Below are positions 9,257-17,009 of a stretch of 64,000 nucleotides of DNA, one piece after another. The notes below the pieces were generated by a model that saw only the letters and a program-made list of their open reading frames with translations, was not told where the DNA came from and did not search any database. Made by a program: the position numbers and the translations under genes. This DNA comes from Betaproteobacteria bacterium HGW-Betaproteobacteria-9 (GTDB lineage: Bacteria > Pseudomonadota > Gammaproteobacteria > Burkholderiales > Burkholderiaceae_C), in assembly GCA_002842215.1 (NCBI GenBank), contig PHCC01000018.1, forward strand, positions 1 to 64,000. The letters are read 5' to 3'. Position 1 is the first letter of the stretch. Every line of letters begins with the position of its first letter.

Positions 9257-9595
9257 ATGTCCATCACCTGCTTCATCCGCTACCAGATCGACCCCTTCCA
9301 GCGCGAGGCCTTCCGCCGCTACGCCGAGGCCTGGGGCCGCATCATTCCCCGCTGCGGCGGGAATCTGCTCGGCTACTTCCTGCCGCACGAAGGCAGCAAT
9401 CACATCGCCTGGGGCCTGATCGGTTTCGACAGCCTCGCCGCCTACGAGCGCTACCGCGCCGTGCTGCGCGCCGACCCCGAAGGCCGCGCCAACTTCGAGC
9501 TGGCGCAGGCGCAGCGCTTCATCCTGCGCGAGGAACGGAACTGGCTCGAAGACGTGGCCGGCACCCGCAACCAGCCGCGGCAGGTGGCGCCGTGA
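9257..9595 (+). CDS. NIPSNAP-family protein
   Basis: A 112-residue dimeric alpha/beta-barrel-type protein matching the NIPSNAP pattern: [26 protein letters not shown], then [29 protein letters not shown]. The biochemical role of bacterial NIPSNAP proteins is unknown. Its stop overlaps the start of the following monooxygenase-like gene (GTGA), indicating translational coupling; the operon continues into an ArsR-type regulator. Confidence 0.8.
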   Translation: MSITCFIRYQIDPFQREAFRRYAEAWGRIIPRCGGNLLGYFLPHEGSNHIAWGLIGFDSLAAYERYRAVLRADPEGRANFELAQAQRFILREERNWLEDVAGTRNQPRQVAP

Positions 9596-9936
9596 TCGCG
9601 GTCATCTTCGAGGTCGAGCCGCACGAAGGGGCCGCGCTGCGCTACCTCGACATCGCGGCCAGCCTGTTGCCCGAGTTGCAGGCCATTGACGGCTTCCTCT
9701 CGGTGGAGCGGTTTGAAAGCCTCGCCCAGCCAGGCCGCTACCTCTCACTGAGCTTCTGGTGCGACGAAGCGGCCGTGCGCGCGTGGCGCTGCCAGGACCA
9801 CCACCGCGCCGCGCAGCAAGCGGGGCGCTCGTCCGTGTTCGCGGGCTACCGGCTGCGCGTGGCCACTGTGCTGCGCGACTACGGCCTGCACGACCGCACA
9901 CAGGCGCCCGCCGACTCGCTGACTGCGCTAATCTGA
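9592..9936 (+). CDS. Antibiotic biosynthesis monooxygenase (ABM)-domain protein
   Basis: A 114-residue protein starting with GTG inside the stop of the NIPSNAP gene. It has the small ferredoxin-like ABM fold: [20 protein letters not shown], then [38 protein letters not shown]. Family members act as cofactor-free oxygenases, heme-degrading enzymes or unknown homologues. Coupling to NIPSNAP and ArsR genes suggests a small stress- or metabolite-responsive operon. The function remains unassigned. Confidence 0.75.
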   Translation: MIAVIFEVEPHEGAALRYLDIAASLLPELQAIDGFLSVERFESLAQPGRYLSLSFWCDEAAVRAWRCQDHHRAAQQAGRSSVFAGYRLRVATVLRDYGLHDRTQAPADSLTALI

Positions 9937-9940
9937 AGCG

Positions 9941-10630
9941 ATGACAAGCACCCCGCACGAACCCCGCCTCGCCCGCGTGGCCGCCATGGTGGCCGACCCG
10001 GCGCGCTCGCGCATGCTCGCCTACCTGCTCAGCGGCGAATGCGCCAGCGCGAGCGAACTGGCCCGCGCCGCGTCCGTGACGCCCGCCACCGCCAGCGGCC
10101 ACCTCGCCCAGCTGCTCGAAGCGCGCTTCGTGGTTTGCGAACCGCGCGGTCGCCACCGCTACTACCGGCTGGCCGACGCCGACGTGGCCCACGCGCTGGA
10201 AGCCCTGGCCGTCGTGGCCGAGCGCGGCGAACACGAACAGCAATGGGCCTCGCCCGAACGCACGCGCCTGCGCTACGCGCGCTGCTGCTACGGGCACCTG
10301 GCGGGGCGGCTGGGTATCCAGCTGTTTGACGGCCTGATGGCGGCGGGCGGACTGCAACCCGAGAGCGCGGGCTACGCGCTCACCGACAGCGGCCGCGCGT
10401 GGTGCCAGCGATTGGGCTTCGAGCCGCCGGAGCCCGGCAAGAAGCGGCGCTACGCCTACCCCTGCCTGGACTGGTCAGAGCGGCGCGACCACCTGGCGGG
10501 CGAACTGGCCGACCGGCTGTACCAGCACCTGGTGGCGCAGGGCTGGGTGCGGCGGGGCGCGGGGCGGGATGTGGAGGTGACGCCGGTGGGGCAGCGGGCC
10601 TTGCGGCCGGTGTTGGGCTTGGGGTTCTGA
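9941..10630 (+). CDS. ArsR-family transcriptional regulator with C-terminal extension
   Basis: A 229-residue protein, about twice the size of plain ArsR. The N-terminal winged helix (residues about 10-85) has ELARAASVTPATASGHLAQLLEARFV and the wing GRHRYYRL. The extra domain contains YARCCYGHLAGRLG and PCLDWSERRDHLAGELADRLY, a pattern typical of ArsR proteins with cysteine- and histidine-containing effector domains. It follows the ABM gene by 4 bp and probably controls this operon. A decayed copy of its last 290 bp lies at 15001-15289. Confidence 0.8.
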   Translation: MTSTPHEPRLARVAAMVADPARSRMLAYLLSGECASASELARAASVTPATASGHLAQLLEARFVVCEPRGRHRYYRLADADVAHALEALAVVAERGEHEQQWASPERTRLRYARCCYGHLAGRLGIQLFDGLMAAGGLQPESAGYALTDSGRAWCQRLGFEPPEPGKKRRYAYPCLDWSERRDHLAGELADRLYQHLVAQGWVRRGAGRDVEVTPVGQRALRPVLGLGF

Positions 10631-10684
10631 GCCGAGCGAGCGCGGTTCGCGGGCGAATGCAAAGGGGATGGCCCAGTCTTTCGT

Positions 10685-11497
10685 TCAGACCCCACTGCGC
10701 GTGGTGCCGCGAACGGCCCACGCCCGGGCGCGAAGCAAGAGGGTCCCGTCCGCCGAAGCCGGCGCCAGAGTGGACGCCAGCTGGCGCTTGAGGGCGGCGC
10801 GCTGTTCCTCCGGCAACGACATGGCGTAGGCCGGCGCCGGGCCTTGACCCCCGAGAAAAGGACGCCAGTAGTCCTCGAAGTCGGCGAACGCCGCATTCAC
10901 GTCGAGTGCCGTCGTTTCGACACGAACGAGCCCTGCGTTTTCGAAAGCCTCTCGCAATGCAGAGGGCGTACACATCGGAAAGCGGGTGCCTTCGTGCAGT
11001 GGCAACGCCGCCGGATCGAGGGCCACGGCGGCGTCCCAGAAGCACCTGATGACCTCCATGCCGTCGGCGTAGTCCCAGACATAGGCCGCCACCGAGCCCC
11101 CGGCCACCGTGACGCGTGCCATCTCTGCGAGGGCCACGGGCAGGTCCGGGATGAAATTCAGCACCAGCCCCGAGACAACCACATCGCAGGCGCCATCGTC
11201 CTGCGGTATCGCGGCCGCGTTTCCTGCAAGAAACCGCGCCTTGCCGACGAGGTTCTGGTGGGCCGTCTTGATGAAGCCTTCCGAGGGTTCCACGCCCACC
11301 ACGCTGACCGGTTTGCAGCGGTCCAGGATGGCCGCCGACAGCGCGCCCGTGCCGCACCCGACATCCAGCCAGCGTTTCCCCGGGGGCTGGTCCAGCCAGG
11401 CCAGAAAGAGCGGTGCGGCCTTGCGGCTCCAGCGGCCGATGTACTGCTCGTATGGGCTTCCGCGTTCCCACGTATCGGAGACAAGAGGGGTGTTCAT
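10685..11497 (-). CDS. Class I SAM-dependent methyltransferase
   Basis: A 270-residue protein with the ATG at 11497 preceded by GGAGGT. Motif I is WLDVGCGTGAL (residues 43-53), motif II region SVVGVEPSEGF, then GNAAAIPQDDGACDVVVSGLVLNFIPD, the standard Methyltransf_11 order used for small-molecule and quinone or lipid methylation. The substrate is not predictable. Oriented divergently from the downstream NAD(P)-binding protein gene with about 145 bp between starts. Confidence 0.8.
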   Translation of the reverse strand: MNTPLVSDTWERGSPYEQYIGRWSRKAAPLFLAWLDQPPGKRWLDVGCGTGALSAAILDRCKPVSVVGVEPSEGFIKTAHQNLVGKARFLAGNAAAIPQDDGACDVVVSGLVLNFIPDLPVALAEMARVTVAGGSVAAYVWDYADGMEVIRCFWDAAVALDPAALPLHEGTRFPMCTPSALREAFENAGLVRVETTALDVNAAFADFEDYWRPFLGGQGPAPAYAMSLPEEQRAALKRQLASTLAPASADGTLLLRARAWAVRGTTRSGV

Positions 11498-11641
11498 CGC
11501 TTGCCACCTCCGGGGCACGGCTCGCGGCCGGGGTGTGCACGGCGGCGGGGTGCCGCAGTGGCGCTGGCCCGAGAAGGGGACAATAGGCCGATTCGCCCCG
11601 CGGTACAAGCGGCGCGTCGTGTGCCGACCGGAGACCACCCC

Positions 11642-12298
11642 ATGAACCCCACACGCAACGTGCTGCTCGCCGGCGCCACCGGCCTGGTGGGCGGCCAGAT
11701 GCTGCAAGCCCTGCTGGCCGACCCGACGGTGGCGCAGGTGCATGCGCTGACGCGCCGCGACCTGAACCTGCACCACCCCAAGCTGCAGCCCCTGCGCGTC
11801 GACTTCACCCACCTGCCTGCGCTGCCGCCGGCCGACGAGCTCTACCTGGCCCTGGGCACCACCATCAAGGTGGCGGGCAGTCAGGCCGCCTTCCGCGCGG
11901 TGGACTTCGACGCCAACCTCGCGGTGGCGCGCGCGGCGCAGGCCGCGGGTGTGCGGCGCGTCGGGCTGGTCAGCGCGGCCGGCGCCAGCGCGCAGTCGCC
12001 GGTGTTCTACAACCGCGTCAAGGGCGAGCTCGAAGACGCGCTGAGAGCGCTGGACCTGCAGGCCCTGGTGCTGGCGCAGCCGTCGCTGCTGCTCGACCTG
12101 CGCGACGGCCTGCAACAGCCCCCGCGCCTGGGCGAGCGCGTTGCCATTCCCATCGCCCGCGTGCTCGCGCCGCTGTTTCCGGGGCGCTACCAACCGGTGC
12201 ATGCGCGGGCGGTCGCGCTGGCGCTGCTGCGCACGGTGCCCACCGCGCAGGGCGTGGTCGTGCTGGCGTCGGACGCACTGGCGCGCATCGGCCGCTGA
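11642..12298 (+). CDS. NAD(P)H-binding Rossmann protein (NmrA/HTATIP2-like)
   Basis: A 218-residue atypical short-chain dehydrogenase. The N-terminal dinucleotide motif is VLLAGATGLVGG (residues about 8-19), an internal LVSAAGAS replaces the usual strand-4 motif, and YNRVKGELEDAL (Tyr-x3-Lys, here Y-N-R-V-K) supplies the putative catalytic pair. Proteins of this type are widespread and mostly uncharacterised. The ATG at 11642 is the first start that fits the fold; upstream sequence overlaps the divergent methyltransferase. Confidence 0.75.
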   Translation: MNPTRNVLLAGATGLVGGQMLQALLADPTVAQVHALTRRDLNLHHPKLQPLRVDFTHLPALPPADELYLALGTTIKVAGSQAAFRAVDFDANLAVARAAQAAGVRRVGLVSAAGASAQSPVFYNRVKGELEDALRALDLQALVLAQPSLLLDLRDGLQQPPRLGERVAIPIARVLAPLFPGRYQPVHARAVALALLRTVPTAQGVVVLASDALARIGR

Positions 12299-12345
12299 GG
12301 CGACCACATCAGATCGATGCGCCTCCGGCGGGAGGCCTTCCGCTG

Positions 12346-13221
12346 CTACCCCGCGTGCGCGCGCAGCCAGGCCACGATGTCGGCGGTCACCTCATCGCGG
12401 TTGGTCTCGTTCAGGATTTCGTGGCGGGCGCCCGGGTACAGCTTCACCGTCACGTCGGCCAGGCCGGCATCGCGGTAGCGCTGGCCCAGCAGCTGGATCA
12501 GCGCGCCGCCACCCGCCAGCGGGTCGGCGTCGCCCGACGCGATCAGCAGCGGCAGGTCGCGGCGGATGCCGGCCAGCAGCGCCGGGTCTGCCAGCCGGGG
12601 CGCGGGCGCGAACAGCGCGGGAATCACATCGGCCGGCACGTCCCACCCGCACCAGTGGTTCGCCACGTAGGCGTCCACCTCGGCGGTGTCGCGGGACAAC
12701 CATTCGTAGCCCGTGCGGTGTTCGAAGCCCGCGTTGAAGGCCTCCAGCCCGGCGGGACCGTCCGCGGGGGCATTGGCCATGGCGGCGGCAAACGCGTCCA
12801 GCGCGGTCGAGCCGGACAGCACCGCGCCCGACCAGGTGGCGGCGTGGTCGAGCAGGGCCGCCTGCGCGGCGAACGAGCCCATCGAGTGCCCGAACAGGAA
12901 CACCGGCAGGCCGCCGTGCTGCGCCCGCAGCGCGGCGCCGAACTGGGCGACATCGGCGATCAGCCCGCCGAAGCCGGCGGCGCCGAAGTCGCCCAGGCGC
13001 CCGTTGGCGGTGCGCCCGTGCCCACGGTGGTCCACCGCGTGAACCACGAAGCCGGCCGCGTTCAGGGCCCGGGCAAAGCGGTCGTAGCGTTCGCCGTGTT
13101 CGGCCAGCCCGTGGGCGATCTGCACCACGCCGGCGGGCTGGTCGTCCACGTCGGACCAGGTGTAGGTGACGACGCGGGTGCCGTCAGCGTCGGAGAGGAA
13201 GGAAGAAGTGGAGGTGGTCAT
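12346..13221 (-). CDS. Alpha/beta hydrolase (monoacylglycerol lipase/lysophospholipase-like)
   Basis: A 291-residue serine hydrolase of the Hydrolase_4 type. It shows the oxyanion region QIAHGLAEHGERYDRFARAL, the strand VVHAVDHRGHGRT, the nucleophile elbow GHSMGS, the acid in SGDADPL and the catalytic histidine in PGARHEILNE. These residues are complete, so it should be active on esters such as monoacylglycerols. ATG at 13221 is chosen over an upstream GTG at 13242 because the latter adds seven residues without similarity. Confidence 0.85.
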   Translation of the reverse strand: MTTSTSSFLSDADGTRVVTYTWSDVDDQPAGVVQIAHGLAEHGERYDRFARALNAAGFVVHAVDHRGHGRTANGRLGDFGAAGFGGLIADVAQFGAALRAQHGGLPVFLFGHSMGSFAAQAALLDHAATWSGAVLSGSTALDAFAAAMANAPADGPAGLEAFNAGFEHRTGYEWLSRDTAEVDAYVANHWCGWDVPADVIPALFAPAPRLADPALLAGIRRDLPLLIASGDADPLAGGGALIQLLGQRYRDAGLADVTVKLYPGARHEILNETNRDEVTADIVAWLRAHAG

Positions 13222-13287
13222 CGTTTCATTCTCACCCCGCACACCGTGAGCCCGACCTAGTGAAAACGGCAGGGCGCACCACTCGGA

Positions 13288-13893
13288 TCAGGCGTCGATC
13301 TGCATCGCCGGGCGCGCCTGCACCTTCTGCAGCCAGGCGTTGGTGACCGGGTGCTTGTCCACCGGCGCGCCGAGGTAGACGCTGTAGCCGATCACCGACG
13401 CCACGATCAGGTCGGCCAGCGAGTAGGCGTCGCCGAGCAACCAGGGGTGCTGGGTCAGGCGCCCGTCGAGCACGCTGAGCAGCTCGTCCAGGGCTTTGCG
13501 CGCCGCGGTGCCGTGGGCATCGCCCGTCGTGCCCATGTCTTTCGCGGCCTGCAGGCGAAACACCTGCGCGCCGTAGGTGACATAAGCCCAAGTGCTCCAG
13601 GACATGGCCTGCAGGTGTTCCGGCGTGCCGCCGGCCGGCCACAGGCCGCTCTGCACGCCATAGGTGTGGCCCAGCCACAGCTCGATGGCCAGCGCCTCGA
13701 ACATCGGCGCGCCGTCCACGGTCAGGGTGGGCACCTTGCCATTGGGGTTCAGGGCCAGGAAGTCGGGCCGGCGCTGCTCACCGGTGGTGATGTCGACCTT
13801 GATCCGCTCGTGCGGCACGCCGAGTTCGGCGAGGGCGCAGGCGACCGGGGTGGCGCTGGACATGGGGTGCCAGTAGAGAACGATCTGGGACAT
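13288..13893 (-). CDS. Glutathione S-transferase family protein
   Basis: A 201-residue two-domain GST: thioredoxin-like N-terminus (IVLYWHPMSSATPVACALAELG, then NPNGKVPTLTVDG and the E-A glutathione contact) and helical C-terminus with LLGDAYSLADLIVASV. ATG at 13893 follows GGAGCC. Start-to-start distance to the divergent WYL regulator is about 115 bp, so that regulator may control it. The substrate is unknown. Confidence 0.85.
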   Translation of the reverse strand: MSQIVLYWHPMSSATPVACALAELGVPHERIKVDITTGEQRRPDFLALNPNGKVPTLTVDGAPMFEALAIELWLGHTYGVQSGLWPAGGTPEHLQAMSWSTWAYVTYGAQVFRLQAAKDMGTTGDAHGTAARKALDELLSVLDGRLTQHPWLLGDAYSLADLIVASVIGYSVYLGAPVDKHPVTNAWLQKVQARPAMQIDA

Positions 13894-14007
13894 GAAGGGC
13901 TCCTTGAAGATGGTGGTTGGCGGGCCCGACACCGTGCCGAACCCGTGACCACAATGTCGCGCCAATTGCGGACAGTTACGGCCCGCAATAAAAGCTAAAG
14001 TGCCACC

Positions 14008-14976
14008 ATGCTTTCATCGTCCTCGCGCCTGCTGCGGGTGCTGTCGTTGCTGCAGACACGCAGCCACTGGGCCGGCCCCGAGCTGGCCGAGCGGCTGGCC
14101 GTGCACCCGCGCACGCTGCGGCGCGACATCGACCGGCTGCGCCAGCTCGGCTACCCCATCCACGCCAGCAGCGGCGTGGCGGGCGGCTATGCGTTCCGCG
14201 CGGGGCAGTCGCTGCCGCCGCTGCTGCTGGACGACGAGGAGGCGCTGGCCGTGGCCATTGCCCTGCAGATCGCCGCGGCTGGCACCGTGAGCGGTGTGGA
14301 AGAAAGCTCGCTGCGCGCGCTGGTGAAACTGGAACAGGTGATGCCCACCCGCCTGCGCCGCCGCACGGGTGCGCTGCGCTCCGCCATCGTGCCGGTGCAG
14401 CGCATGGGGCCCACCATCGACGCCAGCGTGCTGGCCACGCTCGCCACCGCCTGCCGCGACCAGCTGCAGGTGGGGTTCAGCTACCGCGACCTGCGCGGCC
14501 AGGCCAGCGTGCGCCAGGTGCAGCCGCAGGGGCTGGTGCACACCGGCCACCACTGGTACCTGGTGGCCTGGGACCCGGCGCGCAACGACTGGCGCACCTT
14601 CCGCATCGACCGCGTGCAAGGCACGCCCCGCACCGGCGCGCACTTCGCGCCGCGCCCGCCACCCGCGGGCGACCTGCGCGCCTACGTCACGGGGGCCATG
14701 GCCGGCGTGCACCAGCAGGGCGACCAGGCGCGCGTGGTGCTGCACCAGCCGCGCGAGGTGATGGCGAAAACCATTCCGCCATCCGCCGCCACGCTGGAAG
14801 CCATCGACGACGCGCACTGCCTCATGCTCTGCGGCACCGGCCAGCTGGACTCGCTGGTGTACTGGCTGATGGCGCTGGACGTGGAGTTTGATGTGCTGGA
14901 GCCACCCGTGCTGAAGGAGCGGCTGCGCCGGGCGAGTGAGCGGGTGGGGAGGAGTTTGGCGCGGGGTGGTGGGTGA
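14008..14976 (+). CDS. YafY/PafC-type HTH and WYL-domain regulator
   Basis: A 322-residue regulator with an N-terminal HTH_11 winged helix (LLSLLQTRSHWAGPELAERLAVHPRTLRRDIDRLRQLG, quoted in part: residues about 5-45), GGYAFRAGQSLPPLLLDDEEALA, then a WYL domain with HHWYLVAWDPARNDWRTFR near residue 175-195 and the WCX-like C-terminus ending before GGG. WYL domains sense nucleic acid or small ligands. It is divergent from the GST gene, the usual arrangement for this regulator class with a stress gene. Confidence 0.85.
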   Translation: MLSSSSRLLRVLSLLQTRSHWAGPELAERLAVHPRTLRRDIDRLRQLGYPIHASSGVAGGYAFRAGQSLPPLLLDDEEALAVAIALQIAAAGTVSGVEESSLRALVKLEQVMPTRLRRRTGALRSAIVPVQRMGPTIDASVLATLATACRDQLQVGFSYRDLRGQASVRQVQPQGLVHTGHHWYLVAWDPARNDWRTFRIDRVQGTPRTGAHFAPRPPPAGDLRAYVTGAMAGVHQQGDQARVVLHQPREVMAKTIPPSAATLEAIDDAHCLMLCGTGQLDSLVYWLMALDVEFDVLEPPVLKERLRRASERVGRSLARGGG

Positions 14977-15000
14977 TGGTGAGGAAGAAAAGAGGTCGGT

Positions 15001-15289
15001 GGCCTGATGGTGGTGCAGGGACTGCAGCCGGTGAGCAGCGGCCCAGCGCTCACCGACAGTGGCCGCGCGTCGCTACGGCAACAGGGTTTCGAGGCACCTG
15101 AACCCGGGAGATGGAGGCGCTACGCCTACCCTGCCTCGACTGGTCCGAGCGGCGCGACCACCTCGCGGGCCAACTCGCCGATCAGCTCTACTGCACCTGA
15201 TGGCCCAGGGATGGGTTCGGCGTGGGGCGGGGCGAAATGTGGCGCTGACGCCGTTGGGGCAGCGGGTGTTGTGTCTCTGCTGGGGTGAG
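15001..15289 (+). pseudogene. Decayed 3' fragment of an ArsR-family regulator
   Basis: This 289-bp stretch aligns end to end with 10331-10630, the C-terminal part of the intact ArsR-type gene. GLQPvSsGpALTDSGRA, GFEaPEPG and RRYAYP are recognisable in one frame; then a lost base in the run of Cs after TACGCCTAC shifts the rest, and DWSERRDHLAG appears only in the next frame. Further on GWVRRGAGR is readable in a third. No HTH domain, start or RBS is present. It is a dead partial duplication about 4.7 kb from its parent-like copy. Confidence 0.8.
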
Positions 15290-15854
15290 AGGGCGGGTCT
15301 CGGTGCGCACACCACATATATATGTATGTGTGCAGTCAACTTGGTTCGTGCTCCTCGCTGGCGAGGACCGGCTCAGGCCCACAAGACTGGGGGCCGCCGC
15401 TCAACTTGGACAGCCCGATGACCGCTGACACAAGTACCGAGCATTTCTCGATCCGATGACCAAGTCTCTGATTGCAATCATCCTTTGGATATCCTGCGAC
15501 CACAGGGGACGGACCCAGTCGGCAGAGAAGATACTTTCAGCTCAATGTGGGGCAAGCAAACTCCCCCTTCAACCCCCACAGAGCACAAGGAGAACATAGA
15601 GCACAGCGAGTACGCGAGAACACGAGCACCGATGAAGTTGTATAACTATTTGATTTTTAAAGAAATTAATCGTTAATCTGTGCGGAATCATGCAATTTCA
15701 AGTCGTTGAATGTATGATATGTGATGAAGCGTGATGGTTGGTGAAATGGCAGTTCGGTAGCTTATAACCTGCTCGTTTAGTGCGTATCCAATCCTTGGAA
15801 AACACACTCGCACCATGGACACTTCATGTAACGCAACTTGATGGGGTGAATTTC
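15290..15854. other. AT-richer intergenic stretch, no convincing gene
   Basis: About 565 bp with clearly lower GC than the flanks. It contains an imperfect palindrome around 15307-15333 (GCACACCACATATA... to ...TATGTGTGC) and an A/T-rich tract at 15640-15680. A 63-codon open frame at 15485-15676 has no RBS or protein-like composition and is not called. Likely a recombination scar or promoter region for the orphan gene that follows. Confidence 0.5.
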
Positions 15855-16640
15855 ATGGCCAGCGCACAACAAGCAACCACTAAGCGGCTCAAGATGTCTG
15901 AGCGCGCTGAGCAGCAGCTTCAGCTCCACTTTCCAAGCTGGGCCCCGGAGTGGCTGTGGAGGAGGAAGTCGAACGATGGGTACACCACGCTGCCTCGTAC
16001 CTTGCCCATCGTGATGCAGGCAGCAGACGACCAGTCGAAGGGCCAGCCAGTTGGGCACACTCTGTTCTGCCTCTGGGCGCGGTCCCCCGACCACCCATTG
16101 GTGACTATTGAAAATCCCGCGACCTTCGCCGCCGAAGCGGGCTTTGAAGGTGTTCGCGCCGTGGATACATGGCGGCGTCGCATGAAGCGGCTGCGCGAGC
16201 TCAACCTCATCGTGAACAAGAAGGGACCTTCAGGCGACTTTCACTACGTTTTGCTGATGAACCCCAATGTGGCATTGGAGGCCATGAGGATCAACAACCT
16301 GGTTCAGACTAACCTCTACGCTCGGTTCATGGACAGGCTCACAGAGGTTGGCGGTTTCCGTGAAATCGAAAGCGCTCGCGCATTTTGGCAGCGGCAAAGG
16401 GAGAACCAGGCTACAGAAGAGGCAACGAAGACCGCTGCAGCCGCTGCAACCGCTGCAACTGTTGCACCTCCGCCTGCAAGTGAGATCACTGCCTCCGAGG
16501 CTATGCCGGAGACGGGTGTCGCCGCCGTCGTGAAGCGAAGGGTCCGCATAGCGCCCATGGAAGACAGCGAGTCCGAAGCAGCAAGCGAAGACGGTGGCCC
16601 CACACAGGTGCGCCCTCGTCGCAGGGTCAAGGGAGCATGA
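15855..16640 (+). CDS. Unrecognised winged-helix-like protein with Ala-rich tail
   Basis: A 261-residue protein from ATG 15855 (GGGGTGA upstream); a longer GTG start at 15780 is possible. The middle (WARSPDHPLVTIENPATFAAEAGF... RRRMKRLRELNLIV... DFHYVLLMNP) looks like a winged helix of the kind found in plasmid or integrative-element replication and partition accessory proteins. The last third is low-complexity (EEATKTAAAAATAATVAPPP) and ends in a basic RPRRRVKG. I do not recognise a named family. Base composition differs from the neighbours, and it sits beside a pseudogene fragment, consistent with acquired DNA. Confidence 0.65.
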   Translation: MASAQQATTKRLKMSERAEQQLQLHFPSWAPEWLWRRKSNDGYTTLPRTLPIVMQAADDQSKGQPVGHTLFCLWARSPDHPLVTIENPATFAAEAGFEGVRAVDTWRRRMKRLRELNLIVNKKGPSGDFHYVLLMNPNVALEAMRINNLVQTNLYARFMDRLTEVGGFREIESARAFWQRQRENQATEEATKTAAAAATAATVAPPPASEITASEAMPETGVAAVVKRRVRIAPMEDSESEAASEDGGPTQVRPRRRVKGA

Positions 16641-16641
16641 C

Positions 16642-16848
16642 ATGGACGGCGACAAGAAAAAGAGTGAGCCGCCAATCAAACCCGATGACCCTTACTGCGG
16701 CTTTCGAAACGACAAGTACCGGTTCAGGGCGCTCGTAGTGCGCGAAATTTGCGGAGTGGGCCGCTATGTATTCCTCTTGGTGGCCGCTTACTTTTTCGGG
16801 GCACCCGTAGCGAGTCCTATGGTTGCTGCCTTGCTTGCCAAGCTCTAA
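16642..16848 (+). CDS. Small putative membrane protein
   Basis: A 68-residue protein starting 1 bp after the stop of the preceding orphan gene, with GGGAG as RBS inside that gene's end. The N-terminal half is charged (MDGDKKKSEPPIKPDDPYCG), and one hydrophobic segment covers about residues 41-66 (YVFLLVAAYFFGAPVASPMV). No family recognised. Its tight coupling argues that the two orphan genes form one operon. Confidence 0.55.
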   Translation: MDGDKKKSEPPIKPDDPYCGFRNDKYRFRALVVREICGVGRYVFLLVAAYFFGAPVASPMVAALLAKL

Positions 16849-17009
16849 GCACACGGCGTAAAGGCGCGAAGTGCATGCAAAGCTCGATTGGTCGGATTTC
16901 GCAGTTGCTCTTCAACCTGACTCCGGGCCAATGGAGCGCATACCCGAGTCCAACTGACTGCAACAGGCGGTCGACGGTCAACTGCTTCAGAAAGCTGCGA
17001 ATGAAGCGC

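Noticed and set aside
15485..15676. 63-codon frame in the AT-rich gap
   Set aside because: No RBS, no family, unusual start codon, composition random.
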